This document shows positions 46,601 to 58,583 of a DNA stretch of 64,000 bases, in pieces; the stretch's first letter is position 1, and every line of letters begins with the position of its first letter. Where the stretch lies: the NCBI GenBank assembly GCA_020466095.1, contig CM035808.1, positions 1,138,190 through 1,202,189 of the forward strand. Direction: 5' to 3'. The notes beneath the pieces are model-generated. The model worked only from the letters and a program-made list of their open reading frames with translations. It was not told the DNA's origin and made no database searches. The DNA is from Chlorops oryzae (lineage: Eukaryota; Arthropoda; Insecta; Diptera; Chloropidae). Made by a program: the position numbers and the translations under genes.

Positions 46601-48161
46601 ATTTTTGCCTAATAAATCCGAGAGGCCGTCCGGACCCAAAACAAAATTAGCAAGATCGCATAAAAAGCGGGTATTCTAATTCTAATTATAGTAGTGCCTT
46701 AGCTCTTAGTCATTGCCGTTTTTAGTTGAAGCTCTTATGGCGCCGAAAAATTTTAGAGATTCTTTCAAATCACTAAACTGACGATAACGATAACAAAAAC
46801 GATAACTGACATAATTAATAGAGCCATGTGTGTCTGAGCTCTTATCGGCGTTTGAGGTGATCTTTTGGCACGCTCCAAAAATGCCATTTGAACATTGTAT
46901 GCAATCTTAATCTTATTAATTGATGGCTCCAAAAACGATAAGGGGACACCATGCGCCATCTCTGCGAATATCCTTCAGATTCAAGCGAAATTGCGGACGT
47001 GCTCTTATAGGCTGTCAGTTCTCCAAAAATTTATCTGCCTTTCAATGTCATCATTAACTTCAAATCAAGAATGACCTTTTCTTCTTCAAAAGATAAATTT
47101 ATGGGATTTCTAGAAATATTTCTTAATTAATTTTTCTCCGAAAGACAAAACCAACCATCAGCATCGAAACGATTGGAATTTTGTTTTCTTCCGATATCGC
47201 AGAGACTCTTTGAGACTAGACTGCACTCTTAAGGTTAAATTGCATTAAATTTGAGGCAATAATTTACCTCAGACCTCGTCATTGGCATGGAATTTAAATA
47301 TCGAAAGCAAAACAAACAGAAGCAACTTCCAAATAATCGAGGGATTCATGCAGCTTCGCAAATGACGAAATTCATGAGTAAATTTGTAGGAAAAAGTGAA
47401 TTTATTTTGCTTTTACCAAAGGCCTTTAATGGCCCGCGCCACAAAAATCAAACTATTCAGACCACGATGATATGATTTCGACAAGCGCTCAAGAGAGAAA
47501 ACTGACACCAAGAGAGAGAGAGCGAGCGAGCGGGTCAGATGCGATCCACGCTTTAGTGAAAAAAACGTAAACAGAGAATAAGCCGGCTTCCAAGCTTCTC
47601 GAGATCGAACAACAACAAAAAAAAAAAAAAAACAAAGAGTTAAAAAGTGAAACCGAACTTGGTTCTTGGGGGGCTTGTTAGGTTCGCTTGGGACCCGGTT
47701 TGAGTGGCGCACAGCAGGTTCGATCGATCGCTTTTTGGCGATTGAGTAAAAGCGTGCGGTTCACACTCAAAGCTTGCGTCGTCTTGAGTGCATTTCGATG
47801 ATAACAAGTAAAAACACTCAAAACGACAACTCGGAGCGCTTTTATGACGCTGCATCGAGCTTTTTCAATCGAAGTAGAATTTTCAAAAATTCTCAATAAA
47901 TGCGAAATAAATCAAATTCATTTAAATTTCGATTAAAGAATTCCAAAATTATTCTTCTATTCAATTCAGATAGAATCGCCCCCTACAACAAAACATAAGC
48001 GCGCAAAGTGTTTTCAGTTCGCTTGGAGTGGAATCTTATCTTTCACTCGGGCTTCGTTCACACGAACACACGAACACAAACACCAATGAATTTGAGCTCA
48101 AATCAAACAAGTTCAGTCTCGCTTTAACAGCGGATCCATTGGACACATGGATATGTGTGTG

Positions 48162-48169
48162 TATATAAG
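48162..48169 (+). promoter_or_regulatory. Cyp18a1: Cyp18a1 core promoter TATA box
   Basis: TATATAAG lies 465 bases before the Cyp18a1 start codon. A start of transcription about 30 bases on (near 48190-48200, GTTCGCAATTAACGCTCG) would give a leader of about 430 bases. No better TATA box is present between here and the ATG. The start site is inferred from spacing only. Confidence 0.6.
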
Positions 48170-48626
48170 GGTCCGAGGGATCGAGCGCTGTTCGCAATTA
48201 ACGCTCGTCTTCGGATGGCGAGAGAGCTCGCTAAGTTTTAAAAATAAATATTCAAGATTTAAAAAATTTTATTCAATTAAGCGAAAACTGAAAAAGTTAT
48301 AAAAATTAACTGAAGAAGAAAACTGCATACAAGAAAAATCTTAGTGAATTTCGTTTGAAGCAAAAAAGACAATTCAAAAAATTGAAGAACTTACAAAAAG
48401 GATATCAATATAAAAATATTGATAAATTATTATTAAAAATTTTTATTTAAAAAAAAAAAATAAAATAAAAAGAACAATTTTTTTACAAGTGAAAAAATTG
48501 AATTAAGAAGAAAAAACAATTATTATTGAAGAGGGCGAAAGACTTGAAAGAAATTTTTTTTTTTTTTTTGAAAATAAAATACAAAAACTTTTCTGAACAT
48601 TTTAAAAAAAGCTCAAATCAATCAAA

Positions 48627-51600
48627 ATGAAGATGATCGCCGATTCGTACATTATAAAGTTCTTTGCACGGCAATTGAGGGCGAACGATTTCCAGCATTT
48701 GCTCTTCGTATTCATAAGCATTCTAAGCGTGATCAGTGTCCTGCAATGGCTGGTCAATTTGTACAAGGAGCTGAAAAGACTACCCCCAGGACCTTGGGGA
48801 CTCCCAGTTATTGGCTATCTGTTCTTTATGGGCAACGAAAAGCACACACGCTTCATGGAACTGGCTAAACGCTACGGATCGCTTTTCTCGGCCCGCCTTG
48901 GCAATCAGTTTACGGTGGTCATGAGTGATTATAAAATGATTCGCGAATGTTTTCGGCGCGAGGAGTTCACCGGACGCCCGGACACGCCGTTCATGCAAAC
49001 ATTAAATGGTTTCGGTGAGTACGGCAGCATTCACTCATTCATTTTTTCTAATTAGAAAGTGACTCAGTTTGAATTTCATTTCAAAAATGTTAAAGAAGAA
49101 AATGGCTGTGATGGAAAGGAAGAAATTTTTAACCTTTTTAAAAATTCAAAATTAAACTAAATGAAGCACAAGGCGCTCAGCTCAAAAGCAGCTCAATTTT
49201 GAGCTCAAAAACATTTTTAAAAAATATTTATTTTATTAAAAAAATTTTCTTTACTGCCCAGTGTGGAGATTTTTTTTTTTAGGAAGCATAATATTGAATT
49301 GAAGTAGCTCACTAGGTTTTGCCAAGCTGTTGATTTTTTCATTTTCCGTATTTTTTTCTTAATTTTCTCAACTCCCACGCGTGGCCTTATTCACTGCTCT
49401 TTTCTCTTCTCTTCCGTTTCGCTTCCATTTGTTTTGGGGGAAAGGAGAAGTGTAGTTTTTATTTATTTACGCTAGGGATTTGTTACATAATTTGCCAGAT
49501 TGCATTTAATCTGAAAAATTCTTTAGTTTACTACGCGTAAAAGTGCGAGATCCGCAAGAAAAGCGCGAATTCGTTGTTTTGATTTTTTTTTTTTTTTTAA
49601 TATTTTTTAATTAAATTTTCCTTTGCGAGTTTTTAATTTAACGACTTCATGCGCCGAATCTTTTACGCGACTTACTTTTTCTCGCTTCATTATCAGTTGT
49701 GTTGATTTTTCGAATTTTATTAATTTTTTTTCTGCCTCTTTTTCCACTTATACGTTTCCCAAAATTATCACGTTTTTATGGTGACTTCTTTGTTGGAATC
49801 ACGTTTCTTCTTGCGAGACAGTTGACGGTTTGCTGCCTTAATTTGATTTTTGTGTTTTTTTTTTAATAATATTTATTTTTTATTTAATTTTTGTTTTTTA
49901 TTATTTTTCATTTGCTCTTTGGCCAACGCACGTAAATTTCTTTTCTTTAAGTGGGCCAACGCCGGAGTTTCGACCGCAGCCACAATTTCGGTGTTTTAAG
50001 CCTACCTCAATTAAATAAAAATGTTTGCACACTCTCAAAAAAAAAAAATAAAAAAAAATTTAATAAATAAAAAATTCGTCGCACTCCTTAATTTCGGGCA
50101 ATTTTCGGTGCTTTTGAATTGGTTTTGAACGTGGAAAAATTTCAAAAAAGGCTTGGGGGATTTTTGAATTTTTTTTATTTTTTTTTTTTTTGGGTCTGCG
50201 GAATATTTTAGCGGATTTTGAAGAAAACTTTTCGTTAAAGCAAACAATAATAAAATACTTAAATAATTTCTCTTTTTTTGCAGGAATTATCAATAGCACC
50301 GGCAAATTGTGGAAAGATCAAAGACGTTTTTTGCATGACAAGCTGCGCCAGTTCGGCCTGACTTACATGGGAAACGGCAAGCACGTCATGGAGAAGCGTA
50401 TTATGGTGAGTTGGATTGTTCAATAATTTTTGTTAATATTTTTAAAATAAATTTTTTAATTTTTTATTATAATTTTTTTAAATTTTTTTTATTTTATATA
50501 ATTTTTTAATATTTTTTTTTTTATTTTTTATAATTTTTTTATAATATTTTTTATTTTTTTTTTATTTTTTTTTTTTATTTTTATATTTTTTTTTATTTTT
50601 TTATTTTTTTTTTTTTTTTATTTTTTTTATTTTTTTAATTTTTTTTTATTTTTTATATTTTTTTTATTTTTTTTATATTTTTTTTTTATTTTTTAATTTT
50701 TAATTTTTTTATTATTTTTTATTATTTTTTTTATTTTTTTTATTTTTTATTTTTTTATTTTATTTATTTTTTTTTTTTTATATTTTTTTTTTATTTTTTT
50801 ATAATTTTTTTATTTTTTTTTTATTTATATTTATTTATATTTTATTAAAAAAAATTTTTTTCATGTATTTTTTTAATTTAAAAAATTTTTTTCATTCCTT
50901 TTTTTAATTAAAAAAATTTTTTCATGCTTTTTTTAATAAAAAATTTTTTATTATTATTTAATTTGTACGACACTCAACTGACTCCGGAATAACTGAGATT
51001 TTAATTGACTCCTTTTGTTTCAATTTCTCCTTAACAGACGGAAGTGGACGAATTTCTTCACAATCTTCACATATCCGATGGTCAGCCAATGGATATGGGT
51101 CCAGCGATTTCGGTGGCCGTTAGCAACGTTATTTGCGGCATAATGATGTCGACTCGCTTCTCGATCGACGATCCGAAATTCAGACGTTTCAATTTCCTCA
51201 TCGAAGAGGGTATGCGTCTCTTTGGTCAAATCCATACGGTCGACTATATACCGACAGTGCAGTATTTCCCGAGTATTAATACGGCCAAGCATAAGATTGA
51301 GAAAAATCGCGAAGAGATGCAGAGATTCTATCAGGATGTCATCGATGAGCATAAGAAATCATTCGATGCCAATAATGTACGAGATCTTGTCGATTTCTAT
51401 CTGGTAGAGATCGCTAAAGCCAAAGATGAAGGCCGCGACGAGGAGCTCTTCGACGGCAAGAATCATGGTGAGTTCAAACTACCCCCAACTACTACCGCAT
51501 TTCTTCACCTTCAACTTTAAACGCTTTTTTTTTTAAACTTATTCTTTAGCTTATTAAACAATAAAAAATAATTCCAATTTTCTTTTTTTTTTTCTTCTTG

Positions 51601-54221
51601 CATTTTACAGAAGAACAAATCGTTCAAGTGATCATTGACTTGTTCTCCGCTGGAATGGAAACGATCAAGACCACTCTTTTGTGGATAAATGTTTTCATGC
51701 TACGCAATCCGGAAGCTATGCGACGGGTTCAAGAGGAACTCGATCAGGTCGTTGGACGTCATCGTTTGCCATCATTCGAAGATCTGCAATATCTGCCAGT
51801 CACCGAATCGACTATCTTAGAGTCTCTGCGACGATCGAGCATCGTTCCTCTAGCGACGACACATTCGCCAACAAGGTATGTGCACTCCACTAACTCCAAA
51901 TTCTATTGCAAACCTATTGCACATAAAGAGCAATGGAAACTTTTCCGTAAGGTCAGCAATTAAGCTAGCAACTTCGCATCAGCAGCATTGCTACACGTTC
52001 ATTGGCGCAACCTCCAAATAAGTTGAGCTTAGCACTTTTTTTTTTTATTTTTTTGCAACATTATTCCATTGAGATCATTGAATTAGATGCCCTCTAACTG
52101 CGCCAAAGTGCGTCAGCCGATCCGCTGAACGCACTTCACACCATCCCCTATCACAGGCCCCATATCAGTTTTCCAGTTTTTCTAGCGTCGGTTTAACCCA
52201 CCGTGCAGCGTGTATCAGTGAACGAAATTTTCATTGTTAGACAAAAGCTTGATTCGATAATAGACGCGGATCGCGTGAATACGAATGCGAATACGAATGC
52301 AAGTGCGAACACGAACACGAACGCTCGTACGCGATAGCATTCAACGCGAACCGATCGAACGGAATTGAATTTTTCCTTTGTGAGAACAGAACGAATGGCG
52401 TCACCTCAGCGCTATCGCGATCGAAAGTCCTCATGCGATCGGTGCAAGTGCGTTCTTCCATCCATCCCTCAATTGTTCAGCCAGCAAACCAATCAGTCAG
52501 TAAGTTAGTGAGTCAGTAAGCCAGTGAGCCAGTGCGCCACCGAGTCATTCGCAAAAGACGTAGTTCGCGCTGAGGCGCATTAGCTTGTCCCACTTTCATC
52601 AGCAGCAGCAGCAAGCATCTGCAGCAGAACCCAGCGGTGTCTTCATCGTTATCGGTGTTATCATCGGTGGCTGCCTACGCACGCCGCATCTGACCGCAGT
52701 GACAGCATGCGATTTAAAATTCAATGGAGAAATTGATTTTCCCCCTTTTTTTTTCTTATCGCATGCGATAATTTAAGTATGCAACATGAATGCCTAAATC
52801 GCACGTGATAATAAACGTTCGCCCCTTCGCGAGTGCACATGCTCATGTCGATGCTGTGGCCGCTGCCGTTGGTTTTGCTACTGCATAAACTCGCTTAGAC
52901 CGGCCGGCTTTGGCTTTTTATTTTATTTTATATACAATTTTTTTTTATTTAAATTTTTCAATGAATTCGTCAAATAGCTTAAGTGCAAATGCGATGCGAT
53001 ATGGTGAGCGTATACGCTATATGCACACACATGCATTTGGCTTGGCAGTTTTCCCCCTAGTTCAAGACGTTGCACATACGACGCGCTGTACGGTACGGCT
53101 GTGGATACGAGTTTGCAATTCGGCTTGTAGTTTTTTTTTAAATTTTTTTTTTTTTTTATTTGTTCTTTTTTATTTATTTTTAAAGCTGGTTTGCAGCAAC
53201 GTAGTTGAATGAACTTTTCTCAGAATGTATGTCGCCATAGTTGAGGGTGAGCGTTGGCTTTTTTTCGCATTGCAAATGACGGCGGATTTTGAGGAAATGC
53301 TCGCGAAAATTCAGCAAGAAATATAGAATTAAGTCTGTCAAAATTCAATTAATATAATTGAGCGGAAAGTTTCCTTTCGAAGATAGTTTTTGCCTCGATC
53401 GTTTTCGAAACGATGATCTCATATGTTCGCGCGATCAATTCGATCAATTCGAATCGATTTCTTGTCACCAAAATGTAGTTTGCAATAAAATTTCAATTCG
53501 CAAATTATTATGCAGAATTTTGAATGCAAATCACGCGGTCCTACAAGTTTTACGAATAACCTTAAACATTTCATTACGAGATTGTATCGAGAAATCATTC
53601 ATTCAATCGAGAAATTCTCATTGAATATTGAAGAATAATTAGTTCATATCTAAGTAAAAAATGAAATGGAAATTTACGAGTGCTTTCAATGTGAATACGA
53701 ATGAATGAATGAATAATAGGGGGAACCATTTGTTTGTAGAATCAAGAAAAATTGATCGAAAAAACCTAACGAAAAATTATTTTTCTCTTCTCTTCTCTTC
53801 TTGCAGAGATGTTGAGGTGAATGGCTATAAAATACCCGCTGGCTCTCATGTCATTCCGCTGATCAATAGCGTTCATATGGATCCAAATTTATGGGATAAG
53901 CCCGAAGAATTCAATCCACGTCGCTTCGTCAACGCCGAAGGTAAAGTCCAAAAGCCCGAATACTTTATACCCTTCGGAGTTGGACGCCGCATGTGCCTGG
54001 GCGATGTCCTCGCCCGCATGGAGCTATTTCTGTTCTTCGCCTCGTTCATGCACTGCTTCGATATGACGTTACCAGATGGACAGCCGTTGCCAAGTCTCAA
54101 GGGCAATGTTGGTGCCACAATAACACCGGAAGCCTTCAAGGTATGCCTGACGCCACGACCACTCCATCTGAATAGCACAGTCGCCGAGCCGCATCATTTG
54201 CGCAACGTTGGCTCCAAATGA
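48627..54221 (+). CDS. Cyp18a1: cytochrome P450 CYP18A1, ecdysteroid 26-hydroxylase
   Basis: Five exons: 48627-49014, 50284-50405, 51038-51467, 51611-51875 and 53807-54221. All introns are GT-AG and all phases agree, giving 539 residues (fly enzyme about 538). The protein shows an N-terminal membrane anchor (residues 24-45), the hinge PPGPWGLP (53-60), I-helix AGMETI (327-332), ExxR ESLR (384-387) and heme ligand FGVGRRMCLG (458-467, Cys465). The C-terminus HHLRNVGSK resembles the Drosophila end. The first ATG has an insect-like CAAAATG context; a second Met lies two codons on. CYP18A1 is a microsomal enzyme that hydroxylates and oxidises C26 of 20-hydroxyecdysone, inactivating the hormone at the end of pulses. 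phm follows on the same strand. It is intact, with no stops or frame breaks. Confidence 0.97.
50430..50960. repeat. T/A homopolymer-rich tract in Cyp18a1 intron 2
   Basis: About 500 bases of TTTTTATTTTTT-like sequence with almost no G or C, filling most of the 632-bp intron 50406-51037. Such tracts are prone to sequencing length error. Confidence 0.9.
51876..53806 (+). other. Cyp18a1 intron 4, 1.93 kb, no nested gene seen
   Basis: The largest Cyp18a1 intron. Its middle (52080-52900) is noticeably less AT-rich than the flanks, with GAATACGAATGCGAA and CAGTAAGCCAGTGAGCC repeats and a CAG run near 52601. Short open frames there have no motif. The composition would suit a regulatory segment, but I see no specific site. 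Confidence 0.5.
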
Positions 54222-54488
54222 GTTCGAACCGCTTGGCCATACAAAACAAAAATGTTCTTAGCACGGTTTTGTTCCTAAACTAGCGGCTTGTAGTCGCGAA
54301 TCAACCAACCGACAAACAAACAAACAAACAAACAGTAGCAGGCAACAACAGCAAACAAGATGAATCAATCATAAGAGAAAGCATGAAAGCGAAGCTGAAG
54401 TTAAAAGCCACAACAACAACAATAACAACAACAGAGGAGAGAGATTCAAAAAGAGCAAAGACAGAAAAAAGTAATTAGTAAAATATTT

Positions 54489-54494
54489 AATAAA
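54489..54494 (+). terminator. likely Cyp18a1 polyadenylation signal
   Basis: AATAAA lies 268 bases after the stop codon and is followed by an A-rich stretch. It is the first canonical hexamer downstream of the gene. Confidence 0.45.
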
Positions 54495-54499
54495 AATTA

Positions 54500-55780
54500 A
54501 AAAAAAAAAATCAGAAAATTACATATTTTGTAGGAAGAATAGAATATTGTTGCAATCATTTTTTAAAGCGATTTTCAGTATATAAAGTACAAAAATCCCT
54601 TTTCAAAGGCACTAAGAAGATTCAAAAATTCCAAAAAAAAAAAAAATATATAAACATATATGTACCTATGTATTGAAAAAAAAAACAATTTGCAATTTTA
54701 TATAAAAATTTTTTAAACATTTCTTCTAATCGCCTACAAGAATTTAAGATACCAAGTGACAATCAACTTGAATGTCGATCCATCGACGCGATCAGCAATA
54801 TCGACAAGTTCTATTCTGACAAGACCCCAAGACGCTGTGTTCAGTAATCCATAATTTAATCGGTTAAGCTAAGTTAAGTTTTATAAATTTAATAACAAAT
54901 TTTTAGTATTATTTTAAGTTGACGATCTGTGGTTTAGTCTTACACTTTCTCACACTTCATACCCAAACATAGTTCGCATATATATGTATATATATATATA
55001 CATACATATATATATGATCAAATTAGTATGGCTCACAACTGTAAATAATTCTTCGTTTTTGGCAGCCAAAATCATTACATCGAAGCTCCATTATTTACAT
55101 CGATATATTCGAGCAGTCCACCGCTCTGACGCCTGCTCACACTCACACGTTCATACTCGATTCTTCTGTGCCAACTGTGTTTCAAATTTTTTTTTTTTTT
55201 TTTTAACGAATTAATGAACAGCATAAGCAAAGATACATACATTAAGTTTTTAGTTTTTTTTTGTTAATTAATATTTAAAATCGATAATTGTGAAACCAGT
55301 TCAACAAATATGCAAATTAATTTTAATTTATAATTGGATTTTTAGTTCGTAAGAAAAATTTTGATTAAGAAAAAAAAAAACAATTATTGTGAAAAATAAA
55401 AAAATATATTCATTTCAATTTCAAATTCAAATGAATGCGTTTTTCTTTGCTTCATTCGCTTTGGTTCTCCTCAAAGTCTCTTCAAAGTCTTTCAGCAAAT
55501 TTGCCAAATAAAAAAAAATATTGAGTATTTTTTTTAGGGGATTGAGTGAAAATGTTTGAGTACTTTTGTTGAAAGCATCCCAGATAGAATTTTTTGAAAT
55601 TTTTTATCAAAAGCGAGTCTTTTTCGAGTCGCCTTTCTGATTAAAAAGATCAAATATGCGCTCGTTTTCTGATCAAAAATGATACTTTTGTAGGGAGATA
55701 TTGGAACCGAAGCCGCGACTCTTCTTAGGGAGTTTTATTTAATATTATTTGCGAGTCGTTTTCGAGTCATATTTATTACT
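54500..55780. other. no recognisable gene
   Basis: AT-rich intergenic DNA with TATA/TACA microsatellites at 54978-55015 and homopolymers. Scattered GAGTC motifs begin near 55614, leading into the 34-bp array. Confidence 0.5.
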
Positions 55781-55786
55781 ATTTTC

Positions 55787-56058
55787 GAGTCTTCTACGAC
55801 TCATATTTGCTATCATTTTGGAGTCTTCTACGACTCATATTTGCTATCATTTTGGAGTCTTCTACGACTCATATTTGCTATCATTTTGGAGTCTTCTACG
55901 ACTCATATTTGCTATCATTTTGGAGTCTTGCTACGACTCATATTTGCTATAATTTTGGAGTCTTCTACGACTCATATTTGCTATCATTTTGGAGTGTGCT
56001 ACGACTCATATTTGCTATCATTTTCGAGTCTTCTACGACTCATATTTATAATCGATTA
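55787..56058. repeat. 34-bp tandem array, eight units
   Basis: Unit GAGTCTTCTACGACTC plus ATATTTGCTATCATTTTG, starting at 55787, 55821, 55855, 55889, 55923, 55958, 55992 and 56026. The unit at 55923 has one extra base (GAGTCTTGCTACGACTC), so the next start is 35 on. GAGTC and GACTC within each unit are inverted, with a six-base loop. Confidence 0.92.
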
Positions 56059-57548
56059 CTTTCCAAAAATAATAACAATAAAAAATTTTTAAATCAATAC
56101 ATATTTTTTGGCTTTTCCCTTGTATATGTCATGTTATATGTATTATTATTATAGATTCAAAAAAATTTTTTTCGTTGCCTTATGTGGGATTTGAACCTAG
56201 GAACTCTCGTTTTCTAGTCCTGTGCTCACACGTCGACACCAAGCTTTCCAAATCGAAAGCCATGGAAATTTTTCGTTTATAAATTTAAATTCGATTTCCA
56301 TTCAATTCAATTTTGAGTCCAATATTGAGTGAAATATAAGACAGCTACAATTTGAATGATCATATTTCAATCCTATACGTGATTAATTGGCGATTTCTCT
56401 ATGTTTTGTTTTTGTATTTTCAATGCGAATCGCTTTTGAAACGTATTGGAGAGTCATTTTCGAGTCTTCTTTTAACCGTGCATGTGATCAATCATTTTTT
56501 AATCATGAAGGGGGCTCGAAGAAGACTCATAAATGAATCTTCTCATAGAACAGTCTTCCAAATGTTGGGTGGGATTATGCCTGGTTTCCAATACAGCAGA
56601 AATTCCTGGAACTATTCAACATATGCGAACATGTGCAAGCAGTTTCAATCAACTGCCAGATCTAAAGCCAGACAAACGATTTTTCAACTATTAAAAATCG
56701 ATAATATTCCGACGTCGACATTTCCGACCCATTTAATTCGCAACTCATAGAAACTCAAGGGTGACATTAATTACCTTCGTTTTAACCCTTCCATATCTGT
56801 GTTTTGTTTTTAAATGTTTAAATGTCGATTTTTTCCCCGATTACTTTCCAAAACTAAAAATAAAAGGAGTGCCATAGGTGACCATAAGCGACAAGATCAG
56901 ACTAAAGGTACGAAAAATTTCATTTGAATCTTAGTGCACGTCAGCTATGAAAAGGTTAATGTTAAAAAAAATATTAAAGCCCACTCATATGAGCCGATCA
57001 AAGTTAAACCATATGAAACGCATTAAAGCAGTCCTTAAGAAAAACCCAAGATCGATCGCTATTATGTCCATTTCTGGAGAGAACGACTGTCTCCCAAATG
57101 ACTTAATTTTATTGACGGAGCGGTTAAAAGAGACGTTACAAACGAAGCTATGGATTTGAAGTACCTACCCGCTATAATCTGTGAGGCCGAATATGCAAAT
57201 CAACGCTTTGCCTCTAAACTGGACATGCATTTTTCATGAGAAATCGTAGAGAAAACGTGCGGCTGAGACTCAAATTTCCCGCGAAATATATTCTTGGAAT
57301 TAAGAAGGTACTGAGCTGAAACAAAATTTGAGACTTGAATCATTCCTTTTGATTTCCCCCATATGGAAATTAGCTGCAGAGATTCCAATGTACTCAGGAG
57401 TTTTGAAACTCAAGGCCCGTTCTAAGGTTTAGTTTCCTAACGTCTGCGGCAAGCGAAACGTTGTGTCAAATCGCTGTTTTTGAGCCACGTAAACAAAATC
57501 AGAAAATAAATTCTTTGAGTGCATTCGGAGAATGCTCGACTAGCGGCT
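56059..57548. other. intergenic region between Cyp18a1 and phm
   Basis: Holds a 132-codon open frame at 56352-56750 and a 70-codon one at 56947-57159 with no motif. It also has a short tRNA-like box B in reverse (GGATTTGAACC near 56190). I do not see a clear TATA box for phm. Confidence 0.5.
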
Positions 57549-57993
57549 ATGGAAGAGGTACGTTCGAAGATCGTCATTAAGTTTACATTGTATTTTTTTT
57601 TAAACAAATTTTTGCAGAATTTCTTGGATTTAATTGTGCCTCTGGCCATCTCTCTCGCGTTGATATGCTTGGCATGGTATTTTTATTTTAAAAAGTATAA
57701 AAACTTTCCGCCCGGACCTTGCGGTTTGCCGATTTTCGGTTATTTGCCATTTATCGATCCACATAAGCCGTATAAGACGCTCCAGAATTTGGCCCTCAAA
57801 TACGGGCCGATCTTTTCGCTGCGATTGGGAAATGTCGATACTATTGTCTTGGCGGACGCACAGATCATTCGAAATTTTTTGAAGCACGACGAGCTAACAG
57901 CACGAGCGCCTTTATACGTTACACACGTTGCCTTTTTTCTCTCTCTCTCTCTCCTCTTTTCTCTCTCTCTTCTTCTTCTCTCTCTTCTTCTTC

Positions 57994-58027
<34 letters not shown>

Positions 58028-58552
58028 TCTCTCTTTTCTCTTCTCTCTTTCTCTCTTTCTCTCTTTCTCTCTTTCTCTCTTTCTCTCTTTCTCTTTCTCT
58101 CTTTCTCTCTTTTCTCTCTTTCTCTCTCTTTCTCTCTTTCTCTCTTTCTCTTCTCTCTTTTCTTCTCTTTCTCTCTTTCTCTCTTTCTCTCTTTCTCTCT
58201 TCTCTTTCTCTCTTCTCTCTTTCTCTCTCTTTCTCTCTTTCTCTCTTTCTCTCTCTCTTTCTCTCTTTCTCTCTTTCTCTCTTCTCTCTTTCTCTCTTTC
58301 TCTCTCTTCTCTCTTCTCTCTCTCTTCTCTCTTCTCTCTCTCTTCTCTCTCTTTCTCTCTTTCTCTCTCTCTCTTCTCTCTTCTTCTTCTTTTCTCTCTT
58401 CTCTCTCTCTTCTCTTTCTCTCTTTCTCTCTTTCTCTCGTTCTCTCTTTTCTCTCTCTCTCTCTTCTCTCTCTCTTTCTCTCTCTCTTCTCTCGTTCTCT
58501 CTTTCTCTCTCTCTCTCTTCTCTCTCTCTTCTCTCTCTCACTTTCTCTCTCG

Positions 58553-58583
<31 letters not shown>

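Larger units (their letters stand above)
41205..48280 (+). repeat. 7.08-kb direct duplication, downstream copy (B), upstream region of Cyp18a1
   Basis: Counterpart of 32308-39392. Its last bases (ATTCAATTAA) lie about 90 bases past the presumed transcription start and 347 bases before the Cyp18a1 ATG, so the block is the natural 5' flank of that gene. No protein-coding gene is recognised inside it. Confidence 0.95.

Noticed and set aside
55749..56154. Three overlapping open frames with repeated LRLIFAIILESSTTHIC-like residues
   Set aside because: They are the three frames of the 34-bp array; the array has no coding constraint.
56178..56250. tRNA-like segment on the minus strand with a box-B-like GGTTCAAATCC
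   Set aside because: The T-arm stem does not pair, the anticodon arm is not formed and no acceptor stem is visible. At most a tRNA-derived SINE scrap.
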